Assembly: GCA_002633025.1 (NCBI GenBank) | Contig: NMRB01000103.1 | Coordinates: 193,161 to 257,160 of the forward strand | Length of the DNA: 64,000 nucleotides | From: Notospermus geniculatus | Taxonomy: Eukaryota > Nemertea > Pilidiophora > Heteronemertea > Lineidae | Reading direction: 5' to 3' | Shown here: positions 1 to 11,520 of the stretch, piece by piece | Layout: each line of letters begins with the position of its first letter | Position numbering within the stretch: position 1 is the stretch's first letter | The notes under the pieces: generated by a model | The model's input: only the letters and a program-made list of their open reading frames with translations | Databases searched by the model: none | What the model was told of the DNA's origin: nothing | Translations under genes and position numbers: made by a program

Positions 1-182
1 ATTGGACTTCAACATGGCTGCCAGGCGGCCATCTTGAAAAATTGACTGGCCATATCTCATCGGTATAAATGTTACGATGTTTCTGCACTAACCCTTCACC
101 ATTCAGTGTATCACCAGGCTACTCACACTTCATACTCTGTCACAGAGGTGAGCACAATGGCCCTGGCCATTTCATTGTCCTT
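1..182 (+). repeat. Dispersed repeat, terminal part of the 145-bp-module family
   Basis: The segment carries the family phrase 'AACATGGCTGCCAGGCGGCCATCTTG' shape near its start and the family end 'GTGAGCACAATGGCC' near 150-165. The same order of blocks recurs at 17840-18310. No coding capacity is apparent. It is the truncated left edge of a repeat copy that begins outside the window. Confidence 0.7.
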
Positions 183-529
183 AAAGATAATATATCACGG
201 ATATTTTCGCGGGCCACGAAAATCATTGTTTATTTACATTTTGTTTGTTTATGTCCAGTCTTTCTTTGTCTTATGAGTAATTTGTTGGTGGCATACCCCT
301 CTAGAAATTCTTTTGATACTGAAAATATTCAATTTGGTGGGTTGGCATGTCCCAAAAGTCCAAAATAACACAATGTAAACATCCATGTTTACAAACATTA
401 AATGTAAACAATGAAGTCGTGATACATTATCTTTAACATTGACATTGTCCTTTTCATTCACAATATACGTTGTAAATATTTTGCTGCCCCTGCAAGGTTT
501 GAGGGCCTCCAGGTGGCATAACCTGAAAA
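183..529. other. Gene-free stretch
   Basis: AT-rich unique-looking DNA. Short open frames on both strands show no recognisable domain, and I see no repeat boundary in it. Confidence 0.4.
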
Positions 530-890
530 TCATCCAAGTGCTAAAACTCAGGAACGGCTTGACCCAGAGTGCTCAAACTTGATATTTACCTCCCTCTTGA
601 TGACCTTTACAAGCACGTCAAATTTCGGCCTGATTAAACTTCCAATATGGCCGCCAGGTGGCGTAACCCGAAAATCATCAAATGTGTTATAACTCAGGAA
701 CGACTTGATCCAGAGCGCTCAAATGTGCTATGTGGCTCCCTCTAGATGACTTTTATGTGCATGCGAAGTTTTGGCCCAATCGGACATCCAATACGGCCGC
801 CAGGTGGCATAACAACCCCCAAATCATTGAAGTCCTTGGGAATGACTTGACCCAGATTGCTCATAACTGACATGCACTTCTCTGATCATG
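530..890 (+). repeat. 145-bp-module dispersed repeat
   Basis: Two modules read 'CCAATATGGCCGCCAGGTGG' (near 643) and 'CCAATACGGCCGCCAGGTGG' (near 788), about 146 bp apart. Each is followed by 'CTCAGGAACGNCTTGA'-like text and 'GTGCTCAAA'. The same modules occur at 15960-16590 and 58095-58335. A 140-codon minus-strand frame at 824-1246 overlaps the repeat and is probably not a gene. Confidence 0.7.
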
Positions 891-1690
891 ATCCTTTCAT
901 TTGTACAATCCATGTGGCCTTCCAAAATATAGTCTTCAAACTTTCGCCCCGTTGGTCCTAACTCTAGGCCTACACACTGACTTATAAATACAATGTAGCT
1001 ATAAACAACTAATATTTCCATCTTATTCAACACTTTTCCTTCAAATAAATCAACTAATACCTCATAAAAACCTCCTCCCAAAATACATACCTCCAGTCTG
1101 GTTTCATTTGTTCCTCGGACAGACGTCACTTCATTGTATTTGTCGACTTCAACGTTCCGGACGACAACGTGTTTATCTACATGGTCCACATGCGGATTCC
1201 ACAATTTGCAAACCAGTGCACAGACCACCGCCGATTCCACTTGCAAACCAGTGACTGACCACTGCCATCATTTAACGTTACGTCACGCCTTGCCCTATTT
1301 TGCCTTATAAGCCGTGCTCAAACAGCATTTGTAAAAGATGTTTCAAAATAACACTGTCTTCCCTGTTTTTTTTGCATGAGACACCCTGTATAACACCAAA
1401 TTGGGTGCTTTGCATTGTATATTGATGCAGGATGGTCAGTATTATCATTTCCTGAGTACATGTAAATCCGCCAATTCAGAATGAATATTGCCAATTGCAG
1501 CCCTTTTTCTCAAATATTCAGCAACCAAAATGGCCGTCTTTTGAAAAAGTTAATTTCCTCAAAAAATTTCCCAACAGATATTTTTCGTTCCTTCAGCAAA
1601 TGAAACTGCGTTGTCTTAGGAATATTCTGACGTAGTTTTAGGAATATTCTAACGTAGGTTTTATTTGAGTAAAAATTTTGACACTTTCTT
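891..1690. other. No recognised gene
   Basis: The stretch contains the unrecognised 140-codon minus-strand frame (824-1246) without clear codon bias or domain motif. A direct repeat 'TTAGGAATATTCT' occurs twice near 1615-1650. Nothing else is supported. Confidence 0.3.
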
Positions 1691-1699
1691 CCGGTTAAG

Positions 1700-2995
1700 G
1701 ACCACTGTGATTTGGGTGTAGGCCTAAAATAGATGTCCACGTCTCGCAGAGAAGCTGCTCATTCCCAGCACAAGTTGCAGCACAGTACAAATGTGGTTGA
1801 CAATTGACTTTGCACCCAAGCAGCAAGTTTCTTACATCCCGGTTTCTTGGCACATTTCGTTAACTTTCCTTTCTCATTTTTGGCCAGATGTCACACATCG
1901 AACTGGTGGATGATATGTGCATACTTGTCTTTCATGACCTTCGCAATACCACCACGATCAGTCACAATACATTCAATTTCCAGCCCATTCTCCTCCATGT
2001 CTGAAACACACTTCGCTTAATGAAACAAACCACGTTGCTCAAGACTTTGGTTGCTTGCATGACAGGACCATCTGGAGCTGGTCTTGTCCATCATTGAATA
2101 GGTGCAGTATTTAGCACATAATCCAGGATAGTCGCACCTTCCATCAGTAGCAAGAGTGACCTTCCTTTCAGCAGATTTGATCTTATCATACAAGCAGGCC
2201 TGATGTTCTTTCCAGCAAACTTTGACAGTTGGGAACATGTAAAACTTCTGCATTGTACAATGTTTTACTAAGGAAACGGAGGTTTAGCGGCCTTACAAAT
2301 TTTGCAATTTCCTGATACGAATTGTCACTATATAAAACTGAGCAGGCACAGAGGATATTTCCAATAATAGGTGCTTTGTTGACAACTGGTTGTTTTTTTC
2401 CCAAAAAAATAATGTCCCTTTTTACACACACTTTTGATCTCCAGCATAGTTCCCGAACTGTTCTTGTTCTTCAAAGGTTGCATGGTTTCACTGCAAGTTG
2501 GACAAGGGATTAATGAGAATGGTTCAACAATGCTGCTTTTCAAATTCAATGAATTTTTCCTCCGTAGCCAGGTCGTCTGCACTTTTCCAGTATGGTCCCA
2601 TCGGTACAAAACAGTCTTCTTTCATTCGATGGGAGGTTGTCTTGGGCTTATAGGAGTCAAAATACAAAATATTCTGGAAATAATCACTAAAAATCGATAA
2701 ATATGCTTCTAACAGCATGATGAGCAATACTTGAGAAATCTCGCGTGTGATTTCTGTTGGACGGGGGTGTCCGTTGCTGGTGATTGCAGCACACTTATTA
2801 TAGACCTAAAACCTAATGTCGTAATGCCTCAATCATGTCAATGCAGTCGATCAGCAAGTCATGCTGCGGATGCGCCATGCATAATTCTGTGGTGAAGCGC
2901 TTGTCACGCTCCTCCATTGGGGTTTGTGTGAAACTCTGCTTGTACTCCGCCGTTGAAATAATTTGCTCCTCGTTTGTGCCTGGAATGGAATCCAT
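1700..2995 (-). pseudogene. Transposase remnant, probably Kolobok-like
   Basis: Seen: on the minus strand a cysteine-rich part (CPTCSETMQPLKN, near 2500) is followed by 'ATDGRCDYPGLCAKY' (near 2150) and 'CIVTDRGGIAKVMKD' with 'HLAKN' (near 1870-1950). Their order and spacing match a multiplied animal protein that typically reads GDGRxDxPGHSAKYGxYTxMD ... TDRHxxVAK ... DxWHxxK. I recall this as the Kolobok-type transposase, in which the two Asp residues would be catalytic. The reading frame is broken at least at 1790, 2010, 2260 and 2560, so the copy is dead. Frames at 2524-2995 may be its N-terminus. The superfamily name is from memory. The protein family itself is the surer part. Confidence 0.6.
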
Positions 2996-3199
2996 TTGTA
3001 GAATACTAATTTCGTTCGGCCACGTGGTGGCGTGTGCAATTTTCCCATTCCTTGCCGGTGTAATAGATCAGACTGCCCTACACACAGGATGCCCGGCCAT
3101 GCTTCCTGTACTAAAAATTTCCGATATTAGTTGCCCTAAATAACGGGCAATCTGTATCACCGGGCAGTGGTTTCTACTACACCGTCCATCACTTTAAGC

Positions 3200-3339
3200 A
3201 TGGCTGAAAATGTGAGATTGCAAGGTATTCTAACTGATCTTCAGAGGCAGAGGAAAAGTTTACGCACTCACGCACGCATGGAGCGACGACAAACCACCAC
3301 TAAAGTAGCTAGCTTTTTTCGGGGGGGGGGGGGATTTTT
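3200..3339 (+). CDS. Short coding-like frame, unrecognised
   Basis: An ATG at 3200 opens about 46 codons with an Arg/Gln-rich, helix-like composition (LTDLQRQRKSLRTHARMERR). The frame runs into a 13-G tract and an ambiguous base at 3340. Its codons look protein-like, but no family was recognised and no downstream exon was found. It may be the first exon of something interrupted by the poor sequence there. Confidence 0.2.
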
Positions 3340-3383
3340 NTAGAATATATGGCTATGGAGACACAACCGTTCGAATATTAACC

Positions 3384-4660
3384 TTACAACGGCGGGCTGT
3401 TGTTTGGCGGACTTGCATTCCTAGGACGTTGATTCCTGTCACACCTGTTTTGCGGGGGGGGGGGGGTCGCAATGGTAATGCTAATGTGGATGTTTGGATA
3501 CTTCTTCTCCAAGGCCTCAATAATCCGCGTGATATTGTAAATGTCTTGCTTCTTCCCTGGCTTTTGGAGCAAAATATACACTGGTTATTTAAATGTGTTG
3601 TCAGGTTTCCGTGGCCATCCCTCTGAGACTGCTATCAGATGAATAGGGATGGTGTCATTGTCAATGTCGCCAGGTGTCACAACGTTCACCAGAGAATCCC
3701 CCTCTTGAAGGTTCATCATGTCGAAGAGCCAATCAGCTTGTGCCAACTCTGCCTCCCCCTTCCGCTTCTTCACCATCTTCAGTGGGCAGCTTTCAATCTG
3801 ACCACTATTTGGTTTGAATATCCCTCTGATTGGAACTGATCCCAAGAGTTTCTTCAACTGGCTTCTGTTTGATAGTGAATATCTTATGATTGAGTACTGT
3901 ACTTTGCGAGGAAGGTACTGATGAGAGACTTCTCTTCAGCTGATGGGGTAACAGTAGAATGTGAGAATGTATTAAGCGGTACAGTCTCGTTCTCTGTCTT
4001 CAAGTGGAAGACATCCACTTTGTCCACGTTCTTGCTTTTCTTCATTGTCAAGGCCTTGATTGTACCTGGGGCAAATGCAAATTTCTCTTCGCATAGTATG
4101 ATCCGAGAGATGTTGGGAAATTTACAAAGATGAGGATTGACCACAGCGTTGCTCGTGAACTGTAAGTACCGGTATGCATTTGTGACACGAGCCTTTAACT
4201 TGAAGAAGTTCTCTTCAGTATCCTGCAATTTACCCCTTCTTGTTGCAGCAGTACGACGTCAACTGTTTGACTGAGACACAAATGTCACCTTTCCTTTCTT
4301 TTCTGCTTCCTCTGCCAAAGAACTGGCCTTCAGTTTTATGGACTCTCTTCCTTCAGTCTGTTCCTAGTGTGATTTTCATCCTCTAATTGAATTTCATCCT
4401 CTAATTTCCTTTTCACCTGGTTTTTGCTTCCTTCTCGGTCTGCCGTTTTTGTTGCTCAAGGTATGCCATGTAATCTTGGCATCCTGATGCTTCAGCAACT
4501 AGCAACAAAGCGGTCATCTTAACATTGAGCACCCTTTTCCTGATTGCCTTGCGTTCCCGGAGGTGTGGTGAGGAGAGGTGGCCTCCAAATACTGATCACA
4601 CAGAAGAGCTCAAAATCCTTGACTAACTATCTGTCAAGCCACCCAGTACAGATCATGAAC
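3384..4660 (-). pseudogene. Conserved unnamed protein remnant (YILLQKPGKKQDIYNI family)
   Basis: Minus-strand frames follow one another: 'RERKAIRKRVLNVKMTALLL' with a charged, coiled segment (4400-4600), a stretch at 3884-4228, then 'GDIDNDTIPIHLIAVSEGWP' (near 3640) and 'YILLQKPGKKQDIYNI' (near 3530), ending at a G-run near 3455. The last block, with its Asp-rich strand and the 'YNI' motif, resembles a multiplied invertebrate protein that may carry a PIN/FEN-like nuclease fold. That fold is inference. Stop codons and shifts near 3580, 3860 and 4230 make it a pseudogene unless they are intron positions. Confidence 0.4.
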
Positions 4661-4879
4661 TTGCACCGCATGTCCACAAATTAGGTAATGTCTACTTTGG
4701 TCATCATCCTTGTCATTGAGTTTCTTGTAGTAAGCAGATTTCAATTCAATTTCTTAAGTTCTCTGCAGAATAGTCCCTTGTGTGTGCTGATCCTGGGTCA
4801 GACTTCACAACTAGCAGGACATCCAAGGTTTCCCTCCCTTGGGATGCCCTTTGATCAGTCGTGTTCTTTCGCACTATGG

Positions 4880-5255
4880 GGAACCCGCTCACCGACAGGT
4901 CGGCGCTGCGAGCGCTTGTACCGAAACGACGTCATTGACGTCATTTTAGGTGTCATTGACGTCATGTTAGGTGCTGACGTTGCATCATGAAAAAATTGCC
5001 TGTACATTTTTCTACAGGAAAAATGACACAAAATACGTTGCTTTTATCGCCATTGTATCTCTTCATTTTAAGAAAAAAAGGAATGAGATTAAAGGAAAAT
5101 TTCATCTGCTACAAGATGATGTAAGTTTTATTGTTGGGCGACCAACACAAATGGTTTATTTTCACGCCAGAAATAAATGGAAATAACGTTAGAAAAACAG
5201 AGACTTTGGTACAAACGCTCGCAGCGCCACGTCGTGACGTTAGTGTGCGGGTTCC
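4880..5255. mobile_element. Non-autonomous TIR element
   Basis: The left end begins GGAACCCGC (4880) and has GGCGCTGCGAGCGCTTGTACC at about 4902. The right end gives the inverse: GGTACAAACGCTCGCAGCGCC (about 5205-5230) and GCGGGTTCC ending at 5255. Terminal and subterminal blocks are therefore inverted with an internal divergence between them. The 376-bp body has only short frames. Two exact TGACGTCA octamers (4936, 4957) lie inside the left end. Confidence 0.6.
4927..4982. promoter_or_regulatory. Cluster of CRE/ATF-like octamers
   Basis: TGACGTCA occurs at 4936-4943 and 4957-4964, with CGACGTCA at 4927 and a half site TGACGT at 4975. The two perfect palindromes are 21 bp apart, two helical turns. 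CREB/ATF binding is inference from the motif. The cluster sits in the left end of a small transposable element, so it may simply be element sequence. Confidence 0.35.
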
Positions 5256-5930
5256 TCATTGAGAACACACGTTACACAGGTGCCATTGCTGTGAGGGATG
5301 GTTAGAATCCCAATCATAACGTGTGCAAGGTTCCTGAACCGGTATTCTCCTTCAGAGTCCTTCATCCTTCGCGATCAAAGTTTCGGTTTAGTGGTGTCGG
5401 GGCATCTGTCTCTCTAAAACTGCCCAGGTTGATCATTCTGTTCCCTCCCTCCCCTGTTGTTTGCTCCTGGCAGATTTCAAAGCTTTTCTCGCCTTTTTTC
5501 ATCATGCATGTCATGTAGCCTACGTACCCCCAACTGCCAAGACAAAGGCCGGCCACAGCTCATTCGACCCAGGGAAGGAGGCCAGCCCGCTGTAATTTGG
5601 CCTTATTTCTTTTCAAGTCTTCGAATCATGTCCCAAAAAATGCTTCAGATGGTGACTCGAGCATGTGGGATGTTTCTTGATGTGAAGAATGGGTACATTT
5701 TCAAGTCTGTTGTGGCGTGTCGATCAAAGCTAGTTGGACTTTATATCTAGTTCCGCGAGAGCATCAAAACGTTGTAAGGAAAAAATGATTTACATTCTCG
5801 CCCACGTTCACCATGAGAATCCGAACTGACTCTGTGATGGTGTCAGAAGTTAACTTTGTTTGTCTAGACAGCACTTCTAAAAGTTCAATGCAAACCTGCA
5901 AAAACCATTTTCATGCTGCTTTCCATCCTT
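5256..5930. other. No recognised gene
   Basis: Several frames of 65-100 codons on both strands carry no recognisable motif. No repeat copies seen elsewhere in the window were found here. Confidence 0.3.
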
Positions 5931-5934
5931 AATA

Positions 5935-6434
5935 ATTTACCCAAGCTCCAACAAATCTCTGATCAGACCACAGCTTCTTGGCCTACTAAAATTAGTGGTT
6001 TTAGCTATGACTGTTGGTTGGGGCTTCCTGAAGACCATCTCCTGACCCTCCCTCTTTATTCTTGAGATCATCGCTCGGTACCACTTCTCGGATGGTGTCC
6101 CGTTCTTGAATTACACTCCATTCTTTTTTGCCTCCTCAGCTACATAGCGTAAGAAATTGTTCTTCGAAAAGCCTATGCCTTTCTCAACCCATTGCACAGC
6201 CTCCTTCTTACAAAACTTCAATTGGTTCATTAATTGAAGTTTTGGTGCTTGGCCAGGCTTGGCACCCTCGGCTACTTTGCCCCTCAATCTGTCTCCTAGC
6301 GTTATTCTTGGAATACCATAAAACTTAGGTGTCACTCTGTGTGATAATTGGTTTCTCCTTACGGCTGCAAAGGCAGATGCCGTATTCGCTTCTGGCCATT
6401 TTAGAAACCAGCCTGGTGCCCTCTTATTATTCAT
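5935..6434 (-). pseudogene. pogo/Tigger-type transposase, N-terminal DNA-binding part
   Basis: Reading from 6434 the protein starts MNNKRAPGWFLKWPEA. It shows a psq-like helix-turn-helix block with 'YGIPRITLGDRLRGKV', then the CENP-B/Tc5-like second helix-turn-helix with 'WVEKGIGFSKNNFLRYVAEE', and then 'FKNGTPSEKWYRAMISR' and 'RKPQP'. This is the order in pogo-like transposases before the DDE domain. One in-frame stop lies near 6110 and the DDE domain is missing. A second copy of the 3' half lies at 22545-22790. Confidence 0.75.
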
Positions 6435-6970
6435 TTCTGCAAGGTAACAAGGTGGTCCCGATGAGAGACCGAGAGGGACGTAGTCACGTAGGTCGCCAAT
6501 GGGGGAGAATCACGCATGCGTTTTTTTACCCTTATTCATTGCTGCAAGGTAAAGTGGTCTCCAACACGAAGAGATTTCACTACTGAGGACGTAAGCTTGC
6601 CCCATTAACTTAGAGCACCACGAGGGGGTACCCATGGTGTTTTGTTTTACTTTTAATATTCATTGCTGTAAAGTACCACGATGAGTTTTCAATAACTGAG
6701 GAAGTAGGCTTGCCCCACTTACCTTAGGGCGCCAAGGGGGGGGGGTCTACACATATATGGTGCGTTTCTTTAAATATTGCTGCATGGTTTTAACAAGATG
6801 GTGCCACGATGAGATTTCATTACTGAGGGGGTGGCTTGCTCCACTTACCTGTGACCATGAGCGCGTTTTTTTCAGTGCTTCTTGTTACCTAGAATTTGCT
6901 TTAGACATCCATATGGTGGAATACCTATTCCACGCCAAATGCTAGCCATGAGAACCTTAGTGGTTGGCTT
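6410..6970. repeat. Degenerate tandem repeat, about 110-120 bp unit
   Basis: 'TTATTCATTNCTGCAAGGTA' and derivatives recur near 6430, 6530, 6655 and 6770. Each is followed by a 'GATGAGATTTCANTACTGAGG' and 'GGCTTGCCCCACTTACC' shape. About four divergent copies are visible. A G-run lies at 6735-6743. Confidence 0.6.
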
Positions 6971-7159
6971 GCCCCACTTGCCACCAGAAAAAAAACTATA
7001 TAAGACATTTCCGGGTCCAACCCTACTTCTGCCTGACTAATGTGTTCAGATCTCGCTGTAATTTCATACATTCTGCGAGATGGTTAGCCATGATGTGCAT
7101 GTAAACCGTAATGTTTCTTCTCTGATAGATTCGCCCGTACTTATCAAGCCAGTCTCTTG

Positions 7160-7517
7160 CCTTTTTCTCATGCTGTCAATTCATCCACTTTCTCACAGTC
7201 ACATGTTATTGGATTTGGAAGAACTCGCACGATTTCTGCAAAATCCTTCCAGAGTTCTTCAGTCAATTCCACGTGAAGATGGTCGGCTAAGAAGTCCCAG
7301 ATATTCATGTTGAAATCCATTGGTTTGCTTCCTTTTCCTAGATTTTTTGTCTTTAGTTGTAGGTTTTTCTTTAACACTAGCTGGTGTTCTATTTGGGTTT
7401 GGCATGTCATCATCACTTTTTTCAATCTCGCAGATCTCACTATCTTCAAATGAGAAGGTGCGATTTGAAGAAGTGTGCCCTTCAGAATCCAAGGTAAACT
7501 TGCGATTCACACTTTAA
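7160..7517 (-). pseudogene. Acidic/basic protein fragment, unrecognised
   Basis: From 7510 the minus strand encodes an acidic stretch (SEICEIEKSDDDMPN) and a basic nuclear-localisation-like run (KDKKSRKRKQ). After a probable frameshift near 7325 it encodes 'MDFNMNIWDFLADHLHVELT' and 'EELWKDFAEIV', ending at a stop near 7145. The composition is protein-like across the shift. No family was recognised. It could be an exon of a transposon-derived nuclear protein. Confidence 0.35.
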
Positions 7518-7859
7518 TTGGATCATCAGCCCAGAGGCTATCCCCGTTCTAAAAATAAACAAGTAGCCGATTCACGTTGACCAATTAACGTCAAGAAACT
7601 TGCAGGCAGTACCAGAACAGGGCATCAGTCAAAGTGGAAGGTGTGCGGTGACACAAGCAAAATACTAGGGAATTGACTCAAATATATTATAAAATTACCT
7701 CTGGGCAGCATTACCACAGACCTTTCAACATCTGAAGAAAAAAACATGATCTTACATACATGCATCGTAAAAGCTGGCAGTCAGCAGACAATACCGGAAC
7801 TTACCTGGTCCCCCTCGACCATGCTGCTAGGTACAACATAGAGTATATACCGTTTTTTA

Positions 7860-8042
7860 CTTCCTTTTTATAGCTGCCGGAGTCTTGCCAGTTATATCAA
7901 GCAAGTCACCAACTGCGTTCGCCTCTTTGAACAGTAAATTTTTCCCCCTCAACTTGGGGCACTTAGTGACCAGCAGGTCTCTGAAGCCTTCTTCCGTCAG
8001 ATTTGCACGAACTGTCAATTTCTCATCACAAATATTCCCTGC
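7860..8042 (-). CDS. Candidate internal exon, unrecognised
   Basis: A splice-acceptor-like CAG precedes GGAATATTTGTGATGAG on the minus strand at 8042. The frame then encodes about 60 residues (LTVRANLTEEGFRDLLVTKC ... DLLDITGKTPAAIK) to a stop near 7855. A perfect donor-like CAG/GTAAGT lies at about 7806 but would need another frame. No family recognised. Confidence 0.25.
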
Positions 8043-9750
8043 AAAAATGCGTAGTAAATGACATGCTTCAGCATTAGAAAAATGGGGCCCTCAATGTTGG
8101 GGGAACAAGCCGATCATGAGGAAATGTTGACCTGAGGTTAACATTGCTTCTGAGGAGTACAATTTCGACTGTCAACTGACACAGAGGGCACCATTTATCA
8201 CAGACACACGGTATTCTGAATTGCACCATTTCTGTAACTGTGCAAGTACTCAGCCATTAATGACCCCAACTACACTTTTCTCTGAATGGTGCTCAGAGTG
8301 ATGATACAGTGGAGGTCATTTACATGATTTTGTGCTGTTGACATGGTTGAGGGGAGGTACCTGACTGGTCTCAGAAAAAATATGGTGTGTACCTGTTTGG
8401 GATGTCAGAAAAAGAGCTGCTGTTGGGTTTTGGATTATATTGTCTTGAAAAAAACACAGGAAGAACCGTTTTCCTTAGGCGTGAACCAGCTCCTTTAGTG
8501 GTGACAGGTAAACCTGTTATTTTCCTCTTAGGCATTATCAAAATAGCTGAAGAAAAGAAAAAAAAAAGAATGACATATGAATATTTAAAATTATAGGGGG
8601 CCTACATGATAAGTGTTAGAGTAGAATAGAAATTGAATAGAAACTCCTTAGGGGATATCCACTGTAAGCTAAAATAAAGTTGTCACCGTGAACTGTCTGC
8701 GCAGTCTCCCGATTGCTCAAAGCTGCTATTCATGAGTACCCTTGCATCATGAACACAGCCAGGCCATCCGGTCTAGGCGTTTGTGGTCAGGAGATCGGCA
8801 TTCACCACCAACGTTGAAAAAAAATCACAGTAGGCCCTAAATAAAAAAATGACCGAGATGATTTTCAATGAAAATAATGATCAATATCTCTGAGTTTTAT
8901 TTGCCCCCTGTCGTCAGGTGGTTTTTTGTCCGTCTCAATGAATATCTCCTGTGCAGGAGTCGCATCTCTGGACTGGTCAAGGTAGCACGCTTCTAAAAAC
9001 CGCGCTGAAGGCTAAAGTCAAGGTATTCACATGAAAAATATACATGGTGAAAAAACAATGAATGTAGACATGTGCAATGTGAAATGTTCCTGAGGATAAT
9101 ATTTTCAGTCTGGGGAATTGTGGCATTCTAAAAATTTCTGATAGTACTCAAAATGCATCCAAGGCTTCCTATTATCAAAAGTTGTGAGCCCTGGTTCAGT
9201 GTAGTATCATGATTGCTTAGTTTGAAAGATTAGTTTGGTTAAGATCAGTTGGAAATGCTCATGAAACGTCATCATGCAATCGTATTCTTCTGTCACTGCA
9301 TCCGACAACGTGTGTTGTGCTTCAGTGCAGCGTGAATGACTGTTTAATTTTGCCTTTGAATTTATTACTTGAAGTCTGGGCCTTATATCGAAAGCACTTG
9401 TAGAGAGTTGTGGAAGCGAACTGGTTGTATGTTTCAATTAAACGAGGTGATATTGTGACAGAATTATTGCGCTTGTTACATTCTGAATGTAAAGGTTGCA
9501 TTGTCGAAATCCAGGATGAATTCTCCAATGTGTCAGTGTAAGTGTGAAATTGTCAGAAATTGACGACATGACATCCTCTGGCATGTGAGAGTGTAATTGT
9601 CATTGAATGTAGGTTTAGGTCACAGCCATTTTGGGTCTTATGCGTTTTTCGATCGAACAACTTTTTTGTGCCGATTGGCAGTTGGGGCATTTGTACTTGC
9701 TGGTGATGGGTAGTGACTCAGGAAGTTATTTGTTGCAGTTATTGCAGTAG
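8043..9750. other. No recognised gene
   Basis: Mixed AT-rich DNA. A 69-codon plus frame (8387-8596) and minus frames at 9207-9528 show no domain or codon pattern that I trust. No inverted repeats were noticed. Confidence 0.3.
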
Positions 9751-9755
9751 GCCTA

Positions 9756-9800
9756 CAGTGGAACCGCCATCGGCGACTACCCCTGAAAGACGGCCAGTTT
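9756..9800 (+). repeat. pogo/Tigger-like terminal repeat fragment
   Basis: The text CAGTGGAACCGCCATCGGCG, with later 'AAGACGGCCAG' and 'AATGTCCC', has the CAGTGGAACC start typical of Tigger-type termini. A matching opposite end was not found. Confidence 0.3.
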
Positions 9801-9814
9801 TCAAATGTCCCGAT

Positions 9815-11254
9815 TTTTAGCTCACTCGTGAGCTATAGCAATCACCCGGCGTCCGTCGTCCGTCGTCGTCGTCCGTCGTCGTCCGTTAGCAGGGCACGTT
9901 TTGTAACCGCTGGGGCTATTGATCTGAAACTGGGTACACATATACCCCTAGGTCAAATGACCTATGACACCCATTTTCGGTCCGATCTGATTCCTGGCTT
10001 GGCCACCAGGGGGGATAAACCGAAAACCTTTAAAGTGCAGTTTCGCCTTAACCGTTGATCAGATCATCACCAAATTTTTATGGTGGGTACATCTTATGAC
10101 GATACACGACATATCACCCGGGTTTTTGATTTGACCTAATTTTCAAGGTCACAGAGGTCAAAGTTCGAAATTTCATTGTCGGGTGGCACGTTTCGTGGCT
10201 ATTTGTCCTGGATTGTTGTGATGATGTATCTAGGTACCCTGTATGTCTGTGGCGGATTTCGGTCCGATCGGACTTCAAGTACGGCCACCAGGTGGCTATC
10301 TTGGAAATTGAGCATTGGACCATAGCTCAATAACTATTGGGGCTAGAATGTTCTGAACTTGAACAAGTATGTATCTTTGTAGCCTTCATGTGTACAGCAA
10401 ATTTCAGCGTGATCGGACTTCACAGACCGCTGCCAGGCAGCCATTTTGGAAAATGCAACTTTGACTTGTGTGACTGATAAATGTCGTTCAACTTGAAAAC
10501 CCGTATGATATATCATGCATCTGCATTAGATGTACCTACAATAAAAATTTGGTGATGATCCGTCGAATAATAAGTTAGTTATTGCACTTTTTGTCCATTT
10601 CAATTCAAATGGAGCCATCTATTGACTATTCAATGAACCACAGACACACAGAGACCAAGGTGGGGTCAGTCAGTACAGTGACCATGGTAACAGGTAGGCC
10701 TCAGCAATGACATTCAGTTCTAGCAGTGTTCACCATGTTCACTGGTTGTGTGACTGTTATTAGGCCTCTGAGGCCTGTGCTGATTGCTGTGTCAGGGGGA
10801 TCTGATGATGTTGCCTTTGTTTGGACAGGTAGGACTAGCCCTAGGCTTTGGGTTTTTGACACCTTCTTGGCCTAGGCCCTAACGTTAGTAGGCCTAGGTC
10901 ATCAACTCATAGGCCTAGGCCTAACGTTACAATCATGATCAGTCAAAGACTTTGATGGGCCCAATCCAGGCCTAGGGCCTACGCCCCCCCCCCCACCAAT
11001 AGTGGTACCGGTATTTTGATGGCAATGCAGTTCAAATGCCTAGGCCTAGGCCTACACTTGAACATGCAGGTCATCTGTTCTTCTGGGACATTAACCCTAA
11101 CCAAGTTTCGGTCCGATTCGATTCTTAGCTTGGCTCCAGGTGGCCAAAAACAAGTCCTGCAACTTGGGAATGACTTGCCCCAGATGTTCGCTCATCCTCT
11201 CTCTGTCATTACACTATGTCAACGAGTGAGCACATGGTCCATGGACCATTTCAT
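9815..11254 (+). repeat. Long dispersed repeat with AGCTCAC head
   Basis: The head is the palindrome TAGCTCAC-TC-GTGAGCTA (9820), followed by a run of CCGTCGTC and 'TTAGCAGGGCACGTTTTGTAACCGCTGG'-type text split over 9890-9920. Modules 'GGCCACCAGGTGGC' (10275) and 'GCTGCCAGGCAGCC' (10420) are 144 bp apart. The tail 'GAGCACATGGTCCATGGACC' ends near 11254. A GGCCTA-rich stretch (10850-11060) interrupts it. The same head recurs at 15528, 34535, 49307 (minus) and 64000 (minus). Confidence 0.7.
10850..11060. repeat. GGCCTA-rich simple-like stretch
   Basis: TAGGCCTAGG and CCTAGGCCTA-type words occur many times, with a run of ten C at 10984-10993. The same words are scattered over the window (60370, 60515, 63320). 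Confidence 0.55.
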
Positions 11255-11349
11255 TTTTCTCTTTATTTCCCTTTGGAGTCATTATGCCATTAAGAAGCGA
11301 CAATCCTTGAGGGAGAAACTGACCATGCCGACTTCTTTTTTTGGTGCAT

Positions 11350-11520
11350 GTTGTCATCAGATGACATGTATCCTCGGGTATTCCAGTTGTTTACAGACCG
11401 TCATCAGATTACATGCATCCTCGGGTATTCCAGCAGTTATTTACAGACCGTCATCAGGTTACATGCATCCTCGGGTATTCCAGTTATTTACAGACCGTCA
11501 TCAGATGACATTTATCCTTT
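11350..11520. repeat. Tandem repeat, 47-50 bp unit, about 3.5 copies
   Basis: Each unit reads GTCATCAGATNACATGCATC then CTCGGGTATTCCAG and TTATTTACAGACC. Copies start near 11352, 11399, 11449 and 11496. Length differs by a CAG insertion in the second copy. Overlapping plus-strand frames here are by-products of the repeat. Confidence 0.8.

Noticed and set aside
824-1246. 140-codon minus-strand ORF as a gene
   Set aside because: Its C-terminal part overlaps a dispersed repeat and the rest has no recognisable domain.
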